From Gymnopilus junonius (taxonomy: Eukaryota; Basidiomycota; Agaricomycetes; Agaricales; Galerinaceae), in NCBI GenBank assembly GCA_015501075.1, contig JADNYJ010000074.1, positions 120,606 through 184,605 of the forward strand: a DNA stretch of 64,000 nucleotides, in the 5' to 3' direction. The position numbers were made by a program, and so were the translations under genes. Shown here piece by piece: positions 23,328-34,800 of this stretch (position 1 is its first letter; each line of letters begins with the position of its first letter). The notes beneath the pieces were generated by a model. It was not told the origin of the DNA, ran no database searches, and was given only the letters and a program-made list of their open reading frames with translations.

Positions 23328-25318
23328 CTACCGACCCAACCAAAACTTCGCATCACCAGTCAGAGCCGCAAGCGGACTAGACTTTTTAGGCTGGCTCGCA
23401 GTCGTCTGCCCACCGGCATTAGTAGCTGGAGCTGGTACAACGCTCAAAGATGGCAGCTGTCGCGGACCCGAACCAACATTTAACGATGCTGAGGGTGACG
23501 GTGACGGTGCATTCAAGGAAAAGGTAGATGGCGAACCAGGTATTAACGGCGCAGAGGCACCTGGTGGTAACCCAGCAGTCTGAGGGGAATACGTCGTCAT
23601 CGAAGAAGCTGGCGGAGGGGAAGAAGGGAGTCCAGAACTGAATGGGTCTCTGTACGAAGCCGGCGGGTATGGCTCAGGAGGGAGCTGAACTCGGAATGTA
23701 TCAGGCAGAAGAGGAGCAGTACTATGATGGCTTGATACTGTCGAGAATCGAGAATGAGAGATAGAGCTCTCTGCGCGATCCGCGTCCGCGTCCGTGTATT
23801 GGCGGTCATGCGTTGCTGAGAGTGAGGTTGAAGGTCGAATGAGGGGTGCAGTGCTGGTGACGCTGCTGCCTGATCTTGATCTCCCATGATCATAATCTAG
23901 TGGCAGCAGTTGGCCTGCAGCGACACCAGTGGCAGTGGCAGCCCCAGAACCGGAAGCGACAGGGCCCATGACGTCGTCCACGATGTTGCTAAGATTGACT
24001 TGACTATTAAGGTTCGCGATGGGATCAATGAACCCAGGAGGGGGGTACACGTCTTCCCTAAATATCGACCCAGTCTCCGACGTCCGTGACCTCAGCAGAC
24101 TAGGAGACGGTGATATCGGACGGGCAGTACCCTGCGAGCCTGGCAGGTGGGGATTATCGCGATAGGACTTCATAGGAACCAAATCGTCGTCATCCTCAAA
24201 TTCGTCAGCGAGCAATAAGCTCCTTCCTTTCTTCTTCCTCCCCGCCATGGCGAACAATCTGCGGACGCTTTTTCTTCGGTATGCAAAGACACAGCCGAGG
24301 ATTAAGAGGAGAAGGAGAATGACAGCGGAGGTTCCTCCTGCTATGGCTGCTGTTCGTCTGGAATTTGAAGAGCCTTGCTGTGACTTGGCGAGATTGGTGG
24401 GTAAAGGTGTGACATACTGGTGGATAGGGATAAAGAAAACACATTAACCAAAGATGTAGGAAGAAAGGAAAGACAACACACAGTGGTACTTTGGCCACCA
24501 ATCAAGGTGATGATGGTCGTAAAATTACCACTAAAAGTGGGCGTAGGTGATGACGATGTGGCATTCGGTGAGTCTGGAGTTGTTGGTAGCGGATCGGGAG
24601 TAGAGGTTATAAAGTTCGAAGTGGCATTTGAAGTGGGGGTCGACAAAGAAGTGCTCGATGACGAAGACGAATTTGATGAAAAGAATGACGCGCTCGAGGA
24701 CAACGATGAGCTTGACCTGCGATTAATAATTCCCTAAGTCATCTTCCAAAGTAAGCACAGTTTACGAAAGAACTGACGATGAGCTTGAGGGTAATGAGGA
24801 CGAAGAGGATGATGACGACGACGATGAACTCGACGATGAATCCGAACTACTGCTCAATGATGATGATAATGAAGTACTACTCGTACTTGCGCTCTGAAAC
24901 GCAGAAACAATTTAGCACACCACAAATAAAAAAAATTGGCTTCAATTACTCACCGTAGTATTCGACGGCGAAGAACCACCATCTGGATCAGGTGGAGGCG
25001 TCTGACGAGGTAAATACTGCATCTTGAGGGCTGCAGTTGTCCTCAAGATGAAGGGTATATCGACGACCTCGCCGTCGTCGTCTGCAGTGGAATAAGGGTC
25101 CCCACGGATGCTGTTGATTCTGCACAGCCAGGTGGAAACCCTGCCAAGAGGGTACACGTGATAGAACCGCGTTGGCCAAAGATGGAAGGCCCCTGTTTGT
25201 CTTGAAAGGAGTGATGTCTTGAAAGGACCTCCATCGTGCCCTGCATCATGCATGTTAGTTATGAGACTTAAGTTCAAGGGGTGATTTTATTGGCAAAACC
25301 TTGATGTTGAATGTTCAT
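23328..25318 (-). CDS. Ser-rich single-pass membrane protein of unknown function
   Basis: Exons read from 25318 downwards. A first short exon (MNIQHQ) splices to about 90 residues of a globular-looking segment (HLWPTRFYHVYPLGRVSTWL, CRINSIRGDPYS, VVDIPFILRTTAALKMQYLP). Next is a long Ser/Thr tract encoded by TCA/TCG runs, partly split by an intron, then one membrane segment (TAAIAGGTSAVILLLLLILG) and a basic stop-transfer patch (YRRKSVRRLF). The cytoplasmic tail is about 300 residues, Pro/Ser-rich, and ends AKFWLGR. This is the layout of fungal Mid2/Wsc-like surface sensors and related unknown proteins, but no WSC or other named domain is seen. I find no classical signal peptide on this model, so the true start may lie in a missed exon. 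The stop is followed by a convergent gene. Confidence 0.7.
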
Positions 25319-25432
25319 AGGCTCGTGGTGCTCAAATATGAATTGGAAATCTGTTGTACGCTAATAACTTCACACATGCGACGCATATGCTAGGACTCAA
25401 GACTATAGAGTAAAGTACCCTTACAAGTATTT

Positions 25433-26677
25433 CTAGCGTCTGGAGGAAATAGACCTCGTCGCGAGGATTGGTAGAAGGACGACCGCCCAGCTGATCAAAA
25501 TAGCAACCGTACCTGGAATGACAACCTGCAGCACCACATCACTCAACGGACCGCTGTGAGGAAGGAAGTGGAGGACAAGGACAATGGAGAGAATGTGAAT
25601 ATAAGTCTGAGGGTAGGTATGTTTCGTCCAGAGTCCCCAATCCTTCTTCGTGAATGAGGCCTGGCGAACACTGAGATGGTAGAGATCGACAAGGCGTGGA
25701 ATACGAAGGTGGTCCACAATACGTAGAAAATGGTGTGCATGTTTAATCCTGGGTCGGTGAAGAACACGATGCTGGAGAATCGATCTCTCAATTGGATTGA
25801 ACGCCCCAAAGCCGGCATGAGATCTTGCGCTATGCCCAGGGAGACATAGGCGAAGAGTTCAGAATGGACCATGGCGATGATAGATTTACGAAGGTCGAAA
25901 AGTAGGTATTGTTTGATGGAAGGGAACCCGACGCCAGCAATGTACGCAATGACAAACGCAGCCGGGCTATTAGGATATTCCCGGATATCGAATACGAAGG
26001 TGCGGTAATAATGGCCAATATAGAACCTCACACCAAGGCAGCTGAAGAACGTAAAATAAGGACGATGTCCATGGAAATTGACGCGGTAAGGATGAACCCT
26101 CTTCTGCTGGAAACCATCTTCCTGAAGAGTCGAGAAATATCAAGATGGGAATAATGCTTCCAATCCAACGTGAGAGGAAGAAGATGGCGTCGAGGAAGAT
26201 GAGGCCGAATACGAAACCGACGGGTCCAACCATACGCGTTGTGGCTTTATAATGATCGTGCAAGTCGAAGACTTCCCCCAATCCAATTTTCTGGAGGAAT
26301 CGAATAAACAAGTTCCTCCAAACCAAATCCACGCAAGTGCTGGAACGCCTATCTTGTGAAGCCGGGACATGAACACCTTGTAGTCCTTCCCTTTCTCCTC
26401 TGTAGCCAAGCGAGTGGAGTACCCGGCGACGAAGAAAAGTGAGGCCCAGAGGGAGGCTTTGTTAACAGCAAGGAATATGGACAGGAATACGGTCTCCGCT
26501 TTCGGGGACGACCAAGAAGTAACCACCATCTAATGAAGTCTGGACGACTTCCAGAGCTGCATGGTGGAAGATGAGCAGGATGATGAGGAATGTTCGGAGG
26601 TTATCGAGCCAGTGCACCCTAGGAGTTTTGACCCGGGAAGATGTATAGGGCCTAGGCGGAGTGGTTTCAATCGCCAT
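25433..26677 (-). CDS. Acyltransferase-3-like multi-pass membrane protein
   Basis: The N-terminus carries the typical first-helix motif VHWLDNLRTFLIILLIFHHA. Further membrane segments follow: FLSIFLAVNKASLWASLFF, VGPVGFVFGLIFLDAIFFLS, VRFYIGHYYRTFVFD, AAFVIAYIAGVGFPSIKQYL and HTIFYVLWTTFVFHALS. Acyltransferase-3 enzymes are membrane O-acyltransferases that modify sugars, lipids or secondary metabolites; the substrate here cannot be told. The coding frame changes at about 26500, 26310 and 26080. I could not find convincing GT-AG pairs of normal length for all of these, so the gene may hold small non-standard introns, sequence errors, or be decaying. The start ATG at 26677 opens the conserved motif region. 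Its stop lies only 115 bp upstream of the start of the next gene on the same strand. Confidence 0.62.
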
Positions 26678-27758
26678 TATGAGTTGAAGACTAAGGCGTG
26701 AAGGACTCAATAAGTCGGAATTGCACAGTGTGTCAACCGTCCCTCACCTAGCTAGAACTTGTTGGTCAAGCGGAAAGTGATCGACTTCAGACTCTTTATA
26801 CAAAAGCGAGTCATCAAGCCAGGTTTTAATACCTTTCCTGATGGATCACTCGTGCCCAGCGCAGTAGTGATAGTGATCGACTCCGGGCACAGCTCGCCAT
26901 TTGACTAAATCTTATTCAAGCATTTAAGCTTCCGCAGTCGCTAGGGGACCGGTGAACGAGGAAGAGGCTTATGATATGCTTGGAATTCATCGAGTAAAGT
27001 ACTTGAAGCTTCAAAACATTGACATATGTAGTGAGCGACTGAGAGTCGGGCTTGGTGGTAAATTGGTGCTCAAAGGGGGCGTGCTTTCCGCATGCTGAAA
27101 GCGCGCCAAATGTGGTGCCGAGTCCCACACGGAGATTTGGTGACCATTGATATATATGCCGAGGCTCTGAGCAAATAGGTTCGAGTCAAAAAAAAATTCT
27201 AGGCATCGCTGCGCTTGTCCTGTGCTGTCCTGACATCGTGACCTCTGATTAACACCACGTGACAATGACACGCGGACCCCGGAGGACGCGACTGCATGAC
27301 GCAGGTATTCTGTTCAACTCTTTGCATTGTTCCTTATGGTATCCAGTTCAGACAGTAATTTACAAACAATAATGATATTGCTTATTTTGAGACGACATAT
27401 AAGAGGGACCATTAAATAAGGATTTAGATAATTGAAACTAGTACTCGAAAAAAAAATGCAAATCCAGGGAGGACAACAACAAAAAAAAACTAGGAGAAAC
27501 TAAGGTATATCACAAGAACCACGAAGAGGGGGTAAGGAAAGAAAAGAGTGGAGCCCATGGAAAGAGGAAAAGAGTGAGGAAATGGAAAAGATGCATCGTG
27601 ATTCTGAAATTAAATAAAAATGAGTACCATGCCGTTTGTTAGTTTATAGTCATGAAATAATAAATAAAGCAGCAATAAAAGAAAGAGAGCGGTGTGGTGT
27701 GGAGATGACGAGTTAAAGTGAAGGGATTGGAAGGAGGAAGACGACATCTAGACATCCT
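26678..27758. other. Intergenic region
   Basis: Upstream region of the acyltransferase-like gene and downstream region of STE12. 27.35-27.75 kb is A-rich in + orientation (3' UTR of STE12 on the minus strand). No supported ORF. Confidence 0.5.
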
Positions 27759-30700
27759 CTATAGAGTGACATGATGTTGTTGGCTATAATATCCATCAAA
27801 ACCTTGCTGCTGGGCCGACGTGCCAAATTGGCCATTACTGACCGGCATTGTCGCTGAGTGCATTAAACCCTGTTGCTGTTGCGCTTGTCCCTGCTGAGCC
27901 ATAAATCCAGGCGAGTTCGAATACTGCATAGGAAGGTCGACGTTGAACGCAGCTGGAGAATCCGTCTGCTGGAACGAAGCAGGCGAGCCGGTCCTGAACA
28001 AAGAATCATCGAACACGGACGACGCCGCTCCTACTGCTGAACCAGTCCCATCGTTCATGTTCATCATCTGCCTCATCTGCTCGTGCAGCCCTCCATAGCT
28101 CGAATTCCTCGACTCGGACCTGTGGATTTGAGCATGGGCATACTCGTTGCCCAGAGGGATAGGGAGCACTTGAGGGCTGTTGGTTGTCGAGTTGGTGCGT
28201 GAATTGCTGGCGCTGTAAGCGTAAGGGTGGTACCCTCTCGCCATGGTCGAATTCATAGACGATACACTAGCCGGTGATCCGCCCGCCACGCCCGAGAACT
28301 CGCTGTTGGCAGTCGTCGGTCGTCTGATGGGTTCACCGTTTCTTGCCAGTGAGGGCGTCATGCTCCTGTGTCGCCTCATCGGACCAACATGGCTACTGCC
28401 GGCGTTACTATCCAAGAGACTCATAGAGAAGAGGGAGGCGTGATCAAATGTTTGTTTCTGCGATGGTGCTGATAAGGAGGCTGCTGAATACTCGTCGCCA
28501 TAGTTCGACGACGCGGATGACGAAGAGGACTGAGAGTGGTGTGTCTGCATATTGCGGATATAGCCAGCCGGGGAGGATGTCAATGAGCGTGGTCCGACGT
28601 TGCCAAAGCCTGAGCCAGTCGTTGGTCGATTCGCCCATTGCACGTTGTCCGTCGAGAAGTCGGTAGAATTGGTCGATGCAGAGAAGAGCATGCCGCTCGT
28701 CGCTGCCGAGGAAGGCATACTGGAGAAATAACCATCCGGGGCAGATTGCTGATTAGTGAAGACGATAGAAGAGTCCATTCCGCCTATGGGCATGAGCATC
28801 CCATCCTCATCGCCCGAAACGTCCTGAACACCGCCTGGCACCTCAACCTCGCACATGGACGCATCCAATTGACCTAATCCAAACCCTTGAGTACCGTTGA
28901 GCATGTTGAAAGTAGACATATCCATGGCGTTCATCCCTAATCCAGTTGGATCGAACACGTTCATGCCGCCCATACCAGCCCCAAAGTTGACCATACCCTG
29001 CAAGCTCCCATCGTCCTCGCCATCGGTGCCAACACTGCCTGCTCTGGGGCTCCCACCGTGGTTGCTGCCCTCACCCGCACTGACATCGGCGTCCTCGCCC
29101 GAGTCCATCCAACCCTCGTTGTTGTTGGATCCTGGCACGGTGCCAGGCAGAGGCCCGTGACCCGTCCGTTCGTGAGTGCGGAGATGCTGGGTGAGGTTAT
29201 CGCTCCTCGAGAACCTCTTGTTGCACTTCTGGCATGTAAACGGTCTCTCCATCGTGTGTGTCCTAAGATGTCGCTTGAGGTGCTCCATTCGCTTGAACAG
29301 CCTCCCGCAGGAGTACAGAGGACAGACGAATGCTCTGACTTTGCCATCGGCAGAGACAGCTTCATATTGCGATATGCTGGTAAGAGTTTGGGATTGATGT
29401 TGTTGGGCCTGTGACTGGCCATCTTGGGTGGGTTGCTGCTGCTGCTGTTGAGCATCCGCGAAACTGGTGGTCGCGTACCCCGCCGACACCGATCCAGGCG
29501 GCGGCCTTGTCTTCTGAGACAGACCGTCCCGATTGGTCTCATCGATGCTCCGTCCTCTCATGTGTCCACCACCCATGCCCAACCTCAGCTGTTGCTGCGC
29601 AGCAGAAGGATCTTGGTGATAATACACCCCGACCTCGCCGACGACAGGCTGCGGTTTCGGCTTGCGCACGACACCGTCTCCAGGTGTGAGCTGGCCTTTA
29701 GCTTGCATCAGGAACATATCCGCTGCTGTCAGCTCTTCTGCCTGAGCAGCTGCAGCCGCAGCTGAGCCTGGTCCAAATTCCTCCATCATGCTCGAGTGCG
29801 TTGGGAGACGGGGCATTGACCCAGGTCTGCCGTTTCTCTCTCTGCTTTGGCTGAGACTGGCGAATCGCTCAGAGGCTGATACGCTGCCCATGCTCCTGCC
29901 CCGCTCATAATCGTCGGGATAGTCTTCGCTGCCTTTCCGCAACCCGCTGGCCTTGGTGCCTTTCTTTCGACGTTGCTTGTAGGAGGGCTTCCTTCAAATA
30001 AGGAAAGAATCAAGCCAAGGCTTGGGGCTTGAGGTTGTCGTGGTTTTCGCTGAGGGTCACTCTCCTCGCCGCCGGCTGCTGCGGATTCGTCTCCACCGTC
30101 TTCACTGTCGTCGACCATGGTGCCGTCACCGACATCCTCGTTCCCGCTTTCCTTCTCAGAGTCACCATCTGTATGGGATTTGCTGAACTGGTCGTACAGA
30201 CTCCTCTTCGGATCGTACGTAAAGGAGAGAGCTGGTTCGCCAGTGATCTGCGTCGTTGCTTCCAAGCCCATCTTCTCCCGCTTGAGATCGCGCTCGAGAG
30301 CATCAAGGAAGAGTCTGTCATGGGGGACAGAGAACCTGATGAAAAACCAATCAATCAGCTACCAGCTACGGAAATGCGAAAAGAAAGACAAACCAGTAGA
30401 AGACCTTTTGTTTCTTCTGCGTCCTGATGCATTGGTATTTGAACAGGAGGTCGAGGAAAGGACTCTGAAAATTTGAAATGAAATAAATGTCAGTGTTGGC
30501 ATTTTATAAAGAGTCGTTCATAAAAGGGAAAGACGTAATCGGCTAAGGCTCTCCCGCCCCTTTCCTAGTGCACCTGTTCCGCTCTGCGTGGCAGGAACGC
30601 GAGCGTGCCTGTGGATACATAAAACCACGGCATCATGAATGGTGTTCCAATCACCCCCATCTTTTTATCCTTCGATTTACCGACCAGACCAGTGCTTACC

Positions 30701-31806
30701 TTCGGTTCTTCAAGACAAGCATCAACACCGGGCTTTAAATTCCTCAGATCACTAAAGACCCCTTCCTCAAACTTCTTCATGTTACGCACAGGCCGGCCAA
30801 AAGCCTAAAGGAAGCAAAAAAAATAGAAGTTCAGTCAAAATTTTTAGTTTGACGCATTTGATAGAAAATTCTCACCTCAAACCGGAACACGAGGGCACGC
30901 ACGATATCTGTGCCTGTGATATGGTAGAGACCATTCCATAGCACGCAAGTGACAAACTCCTGATTGGGAAGGAGAAAGCGATTGAGCGCAGGATGAGGTG
31001 GCGCGTGGTGATAAGGAGGCTCCATGTTCAAGCCCATACCGGGAAATCCTCCGCCTCCGTAGCCTGACCCATACGGAGGGAATAATCAGGATAGCCCGTG
31101 GAGGACGACGCAGCTGGGTTGGAGTTCACTGCGGACGAGTCCCATCTGGAGGGAGCAGTGGCCAGGAAAAATTTGAGCCTGTCCAGGTGCGCGAGTCGTT
31201 CCTGTTCGATCGGCTTGAGTGGTCGGGAAAGTCCCGCCGACAAGCCGGGCGTTGACGAGGTGTAGTCCGTCTGCTGCCCGCCGGTGCTATCACTCTCTCC
31301 TGCCTCGGCGTTGCCCATTGCGGTAGGATCTCCGGACAAAGCTCCGGGGCCCGACTCCATGGAATTCGAGGACGAAGCCGCCACCGCCGCCGCTGACAGC
31401 GCAGAATGGAACTGGGCATGCAGATGTGCGTTGCCGGGCCTTGCCGTCCGCTCGTTTGGATCGTGCTCGTGCGCTGAGGATGTCGACGTGCTAACTTGGA
31501 GGGCTGGTGCGTTGTAGGAGGAGTAAGAGGAGCTCCTGCTGGCTTGCATGTGTGGTGTGGTGGTCGACGCTGCTGGGCTGGGATATACGGGTTCAGGGAG
31601 GCACCTGCTGGTATGGGATAAGTCTGCGAATGGGCCAAATTAGAGGTGGGGTGGGTAGGGTAGAAGTTTTCAAGATCGGAGGGATAGGAACGGGGCGACG
31701 AGTGCGTTGAGGACGGATTTGAGTCGGTATAGTGGCCATACGACCGCGACTGTTGGTTGGGCTGCAAGTCTTGATGTGGACGCTGCATCATCCTGAACGT
31801 TGACAT
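27759..31806 (-). CDS. STE12: STE12-type transcription factor (homeodomain plus two C2H2 zinc fingers)
   Basis: The Ste12 DNA-binding domain is spread over several exons: [78 protein letters not shown], then [19 protein letters not shown] and [20 protein letters not shown]. The last, large exon (about 29990-27759) holds two C2H2 fingers ([19 protein letters not shown] and [20 protein letters not shown]), the basidiomycete-type arrangement, amid Gln- and Ser-rich tracts. Ste12 acts in the nucleus at the end of the pheromone/filamentation MAPK cascade; that is family knowledge. A long AT-rich leader lies upstream. The exon ending in SRWD... and the one beginning YGSGYGGGG are one base out of register (near 31075-31082) with no fitting GT-AG pair. 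The junction near 30000 is also unresolved. Confidence 0.9.
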
Positions 31807-34800
31807 GTACTAATGGGCCTTTCTATTCTGTTCTAGAATTTGGCTACCGATGAAAGTCGATGGGAGGGTGGAAGGAGGTAAATATGGTGAAGAGCCAAAG
31901 GCCGACCAACAGCTGCAATAAAACGACCGCATGTCAGCTACACATGTAACCCTGCATGAAATGTGCAAAGAAAGAACGAAAGCAATGCCCGCGGTGGCAG
32001 GTAACTCGAGGCAAACGGAATGAAATATTGCGATCATCAACTCACTTGTGAATGAAACGGAACGATGAGAAAACCACGAAACGGACAAAGCAGCACGCAA
32101 TCTAATGGGTGAGTATTATAAGTTTCGTGGGATCGATTGGGGAATTAGAGAGTGTAACAAGGGATGGAGGATATTAACGGATACGGGAGATGGGAAAGTA
32201 AGTATCGAGAGATGTAGATTGCCTTTCAAATTGTACAAAGGCAGGAATCAAAGGAGGCAGTGAAAGTGGGCCAAGCTAATGTAAATCTAGGGACTTTCCA
32301 AATGGCCAAAGGTCGGTTTAAGGCCCGTCTCTATCCGGGGCTACCGTTGCTATCTGAATCCCGTGCCTGCCGCAGTCAAGATCGAAATCGCATCGGCTTC
32401 TTCCTTCCTCCTCCCTCCGCACGAAAGAATGTCGCCCTTACTGGAGTTCTCAGTCGCCTTACAAGGTGACTCAACATATACGCTCTCTGTTGGACTCATC
32501 GCGCCTCTTCTCTCCCGACTCTTCCTGAAAGTTTAGTAGAACGAAAACGGAACAAGAACCAGATATCCCGCCCGCAGCTCGTGAATTCCAGCAAGTCGAA
32601 ATCATATCAGCCAAGCTTTCAATAACTTCTCAACCTCTCCCAAGAGCTTCCTTGGTTGCTCAATATTTCTACCATCCACATATGGCCTTCTCTATAAATT
32701 CCTGGAAAATCATAATTGGCTCAAATATTGTACGATAAACACATTTTATTTCTTTCCATCATTCTACCGTTTGCGCCATTAAATATGATAGGTAGACCAG
32801 CATTGAGCAGGGCTCGGGACCGCACAGCATGCCACCTCTCACTCCTCCATCATGATGCTGTGATGCGAACTTGAAGGGCTGGGCTTTGGTATAGGCACGT
32901 CCGTATTCAAGTCATCGCCCGTGCGGCGTGCGCACAGGTCGGTGTGGTGCCAAGTGAGCTCCCCTCGCTGTCTCCATTTCCATGTAAATAAATAGATGGC
33001 GAGCTTACCCCACTATGATGACTAGTCAGTACTCTTACCAACATTTATACCAGTTTCTGTCACTATTACGAGTACGCATTACCTCAGAGCGTTCCCGAGT
33101 GGTCGTCATCCCGCTCATAACCTGGGGAACGCGCGTGCAGTCCAAGTATGTATGTACAACCAACATGACAGTACCGCTGCGCTGCATTATTTCGGACTTT
33201 CTTCCGACCCATATGTTAACCCTCTACGTTACGTTATCCTATGTTATCTCGGAAGGTTGGGATCACCACGGGGAATTCGCATCAAAGAGATCAACTCGCT
33301 TAGTGCGCATCCGCTCAAGGATCAGGATGCGTGCTTGTACCATTGCGCTCGCTGATGCGGACTGTCAAAGCGATTTCTTAAGATCCCGAAGTCAAAAGTC
33401 AGAAGTGGGAAGGTGAACGTCAAGCAGTAAGGCTGTGTTGACGTTGACTGACTCCTTGCGGCTTGACAGAATAATAATGAAATGAGCTTCCTTGACAGGC
33501 TGCCTGTGTCCTGGGAATGGTTAACCGAACCCGGTCCGCAAACGCATGTCTTTCTATTGCAAGTTGCAGAAAGACTTGCCGATTCCTGAAATGTCAACCC
33601 CTCCATCCTCCTGGATTCCGTCAACCATTCCCTGACGGGGAGAACAGGAAATCGAAACCAAAGGAACACGTCGCTATCTCTTCAAATTTCACACCATCTG
33701 AAATATTTGACTGTCAATGATTTTCAAATCTACGGAAACAACAGGATGGTAGATATGTATGTAGAAGGGTGCGACTTCTGTTGACTTTTTTGGCAGACTC
33801 TGCCTGAAGACAACGTTGATTCGATCAATTCTCTGATCAGAAATGACGCCAGCAATCATTTTCACGGACCCAAATTTTCTCGATTTATCTGAATTTTCAA
33901 AATGGAGATTCCGGGCCACGTTATACATCTTTTTTTTATGGCTGGAACAACGGCTGGAGCATCTAGCATTTGTCTGGTACCGTCGGGGCCGAGACAAATT
34001 GCATGGGCAGAGGTAGATAAGATTTCGGCGCAGCACTGTGTTATGGAGATTAGAGAGCAGTTGTACGATCATCGCATTTAGTGGGCGTGATTTTGGACGT
34101 CCTAGCGACGTATGGTTATGTATAATGCATCCTTAGCATTCTATGAGGAGACGGTTAGGAGCTCAAAGTCTACATTCCAAGGATGTATCTACTTTTATGT
34201 ATATATATGTAGACTCTCGATGGCAAAGGCAGTGGGTACGCCTGGAACTTAACTATACATATGCAATTCATCGAGCCGCCATCGTATCCATCGTACGCCA
34301 CTTCGGTTAGGTAGACTACGACTATCCGAATGTAGCTAAAATAAAATCGTCGGATCTCTTCAACATCAACAGTATTCCAACGATCCATGTCGTCATCAGC
34401 CATACGCAGGTCCTCCTTCGGTATGTCACCACTCTCCACGCAGGTTACTCTGGTACGCACATGGACGATGATGACTGGTGAGTGACAGGGGATCTACAAT
34501 CTGAACGCGAATTTCGGGAGAAACCCATTCATCGTTGATCATGCACATGTTCAAAGGGTAGCAACAGATCTCTAGCATAGATAGTAAAATGCCGGTAAAT
34601 TCATTAAATTCATCCTCCATCTAATTTACAAAGCTCCGTGCACATCGCCCAGGCTACTTTACCTGATGGCCTCCACTAACTAACTTTGAATAGAAAACGA
34701 AGATTTACAGAAGCAACCGCCTGTCAATAGGACATCATTAAACAAAACAGCATCTTTTCCCTCCTCCTAAATTATTTTTCCTATAAAAAAGACTCTAACT

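Noticed and set aside
28961..29542. 193-codon minus-strand frame overlapping the zinc-finger exon
   Set aside because: Shadow of the STE12 coding frame; composition follows from the other frame and no domain is visible.
33015..33416. 133-codon plus-strand frame
   Set aside because: Isolated, with irregular composition and no domain; likely chance.
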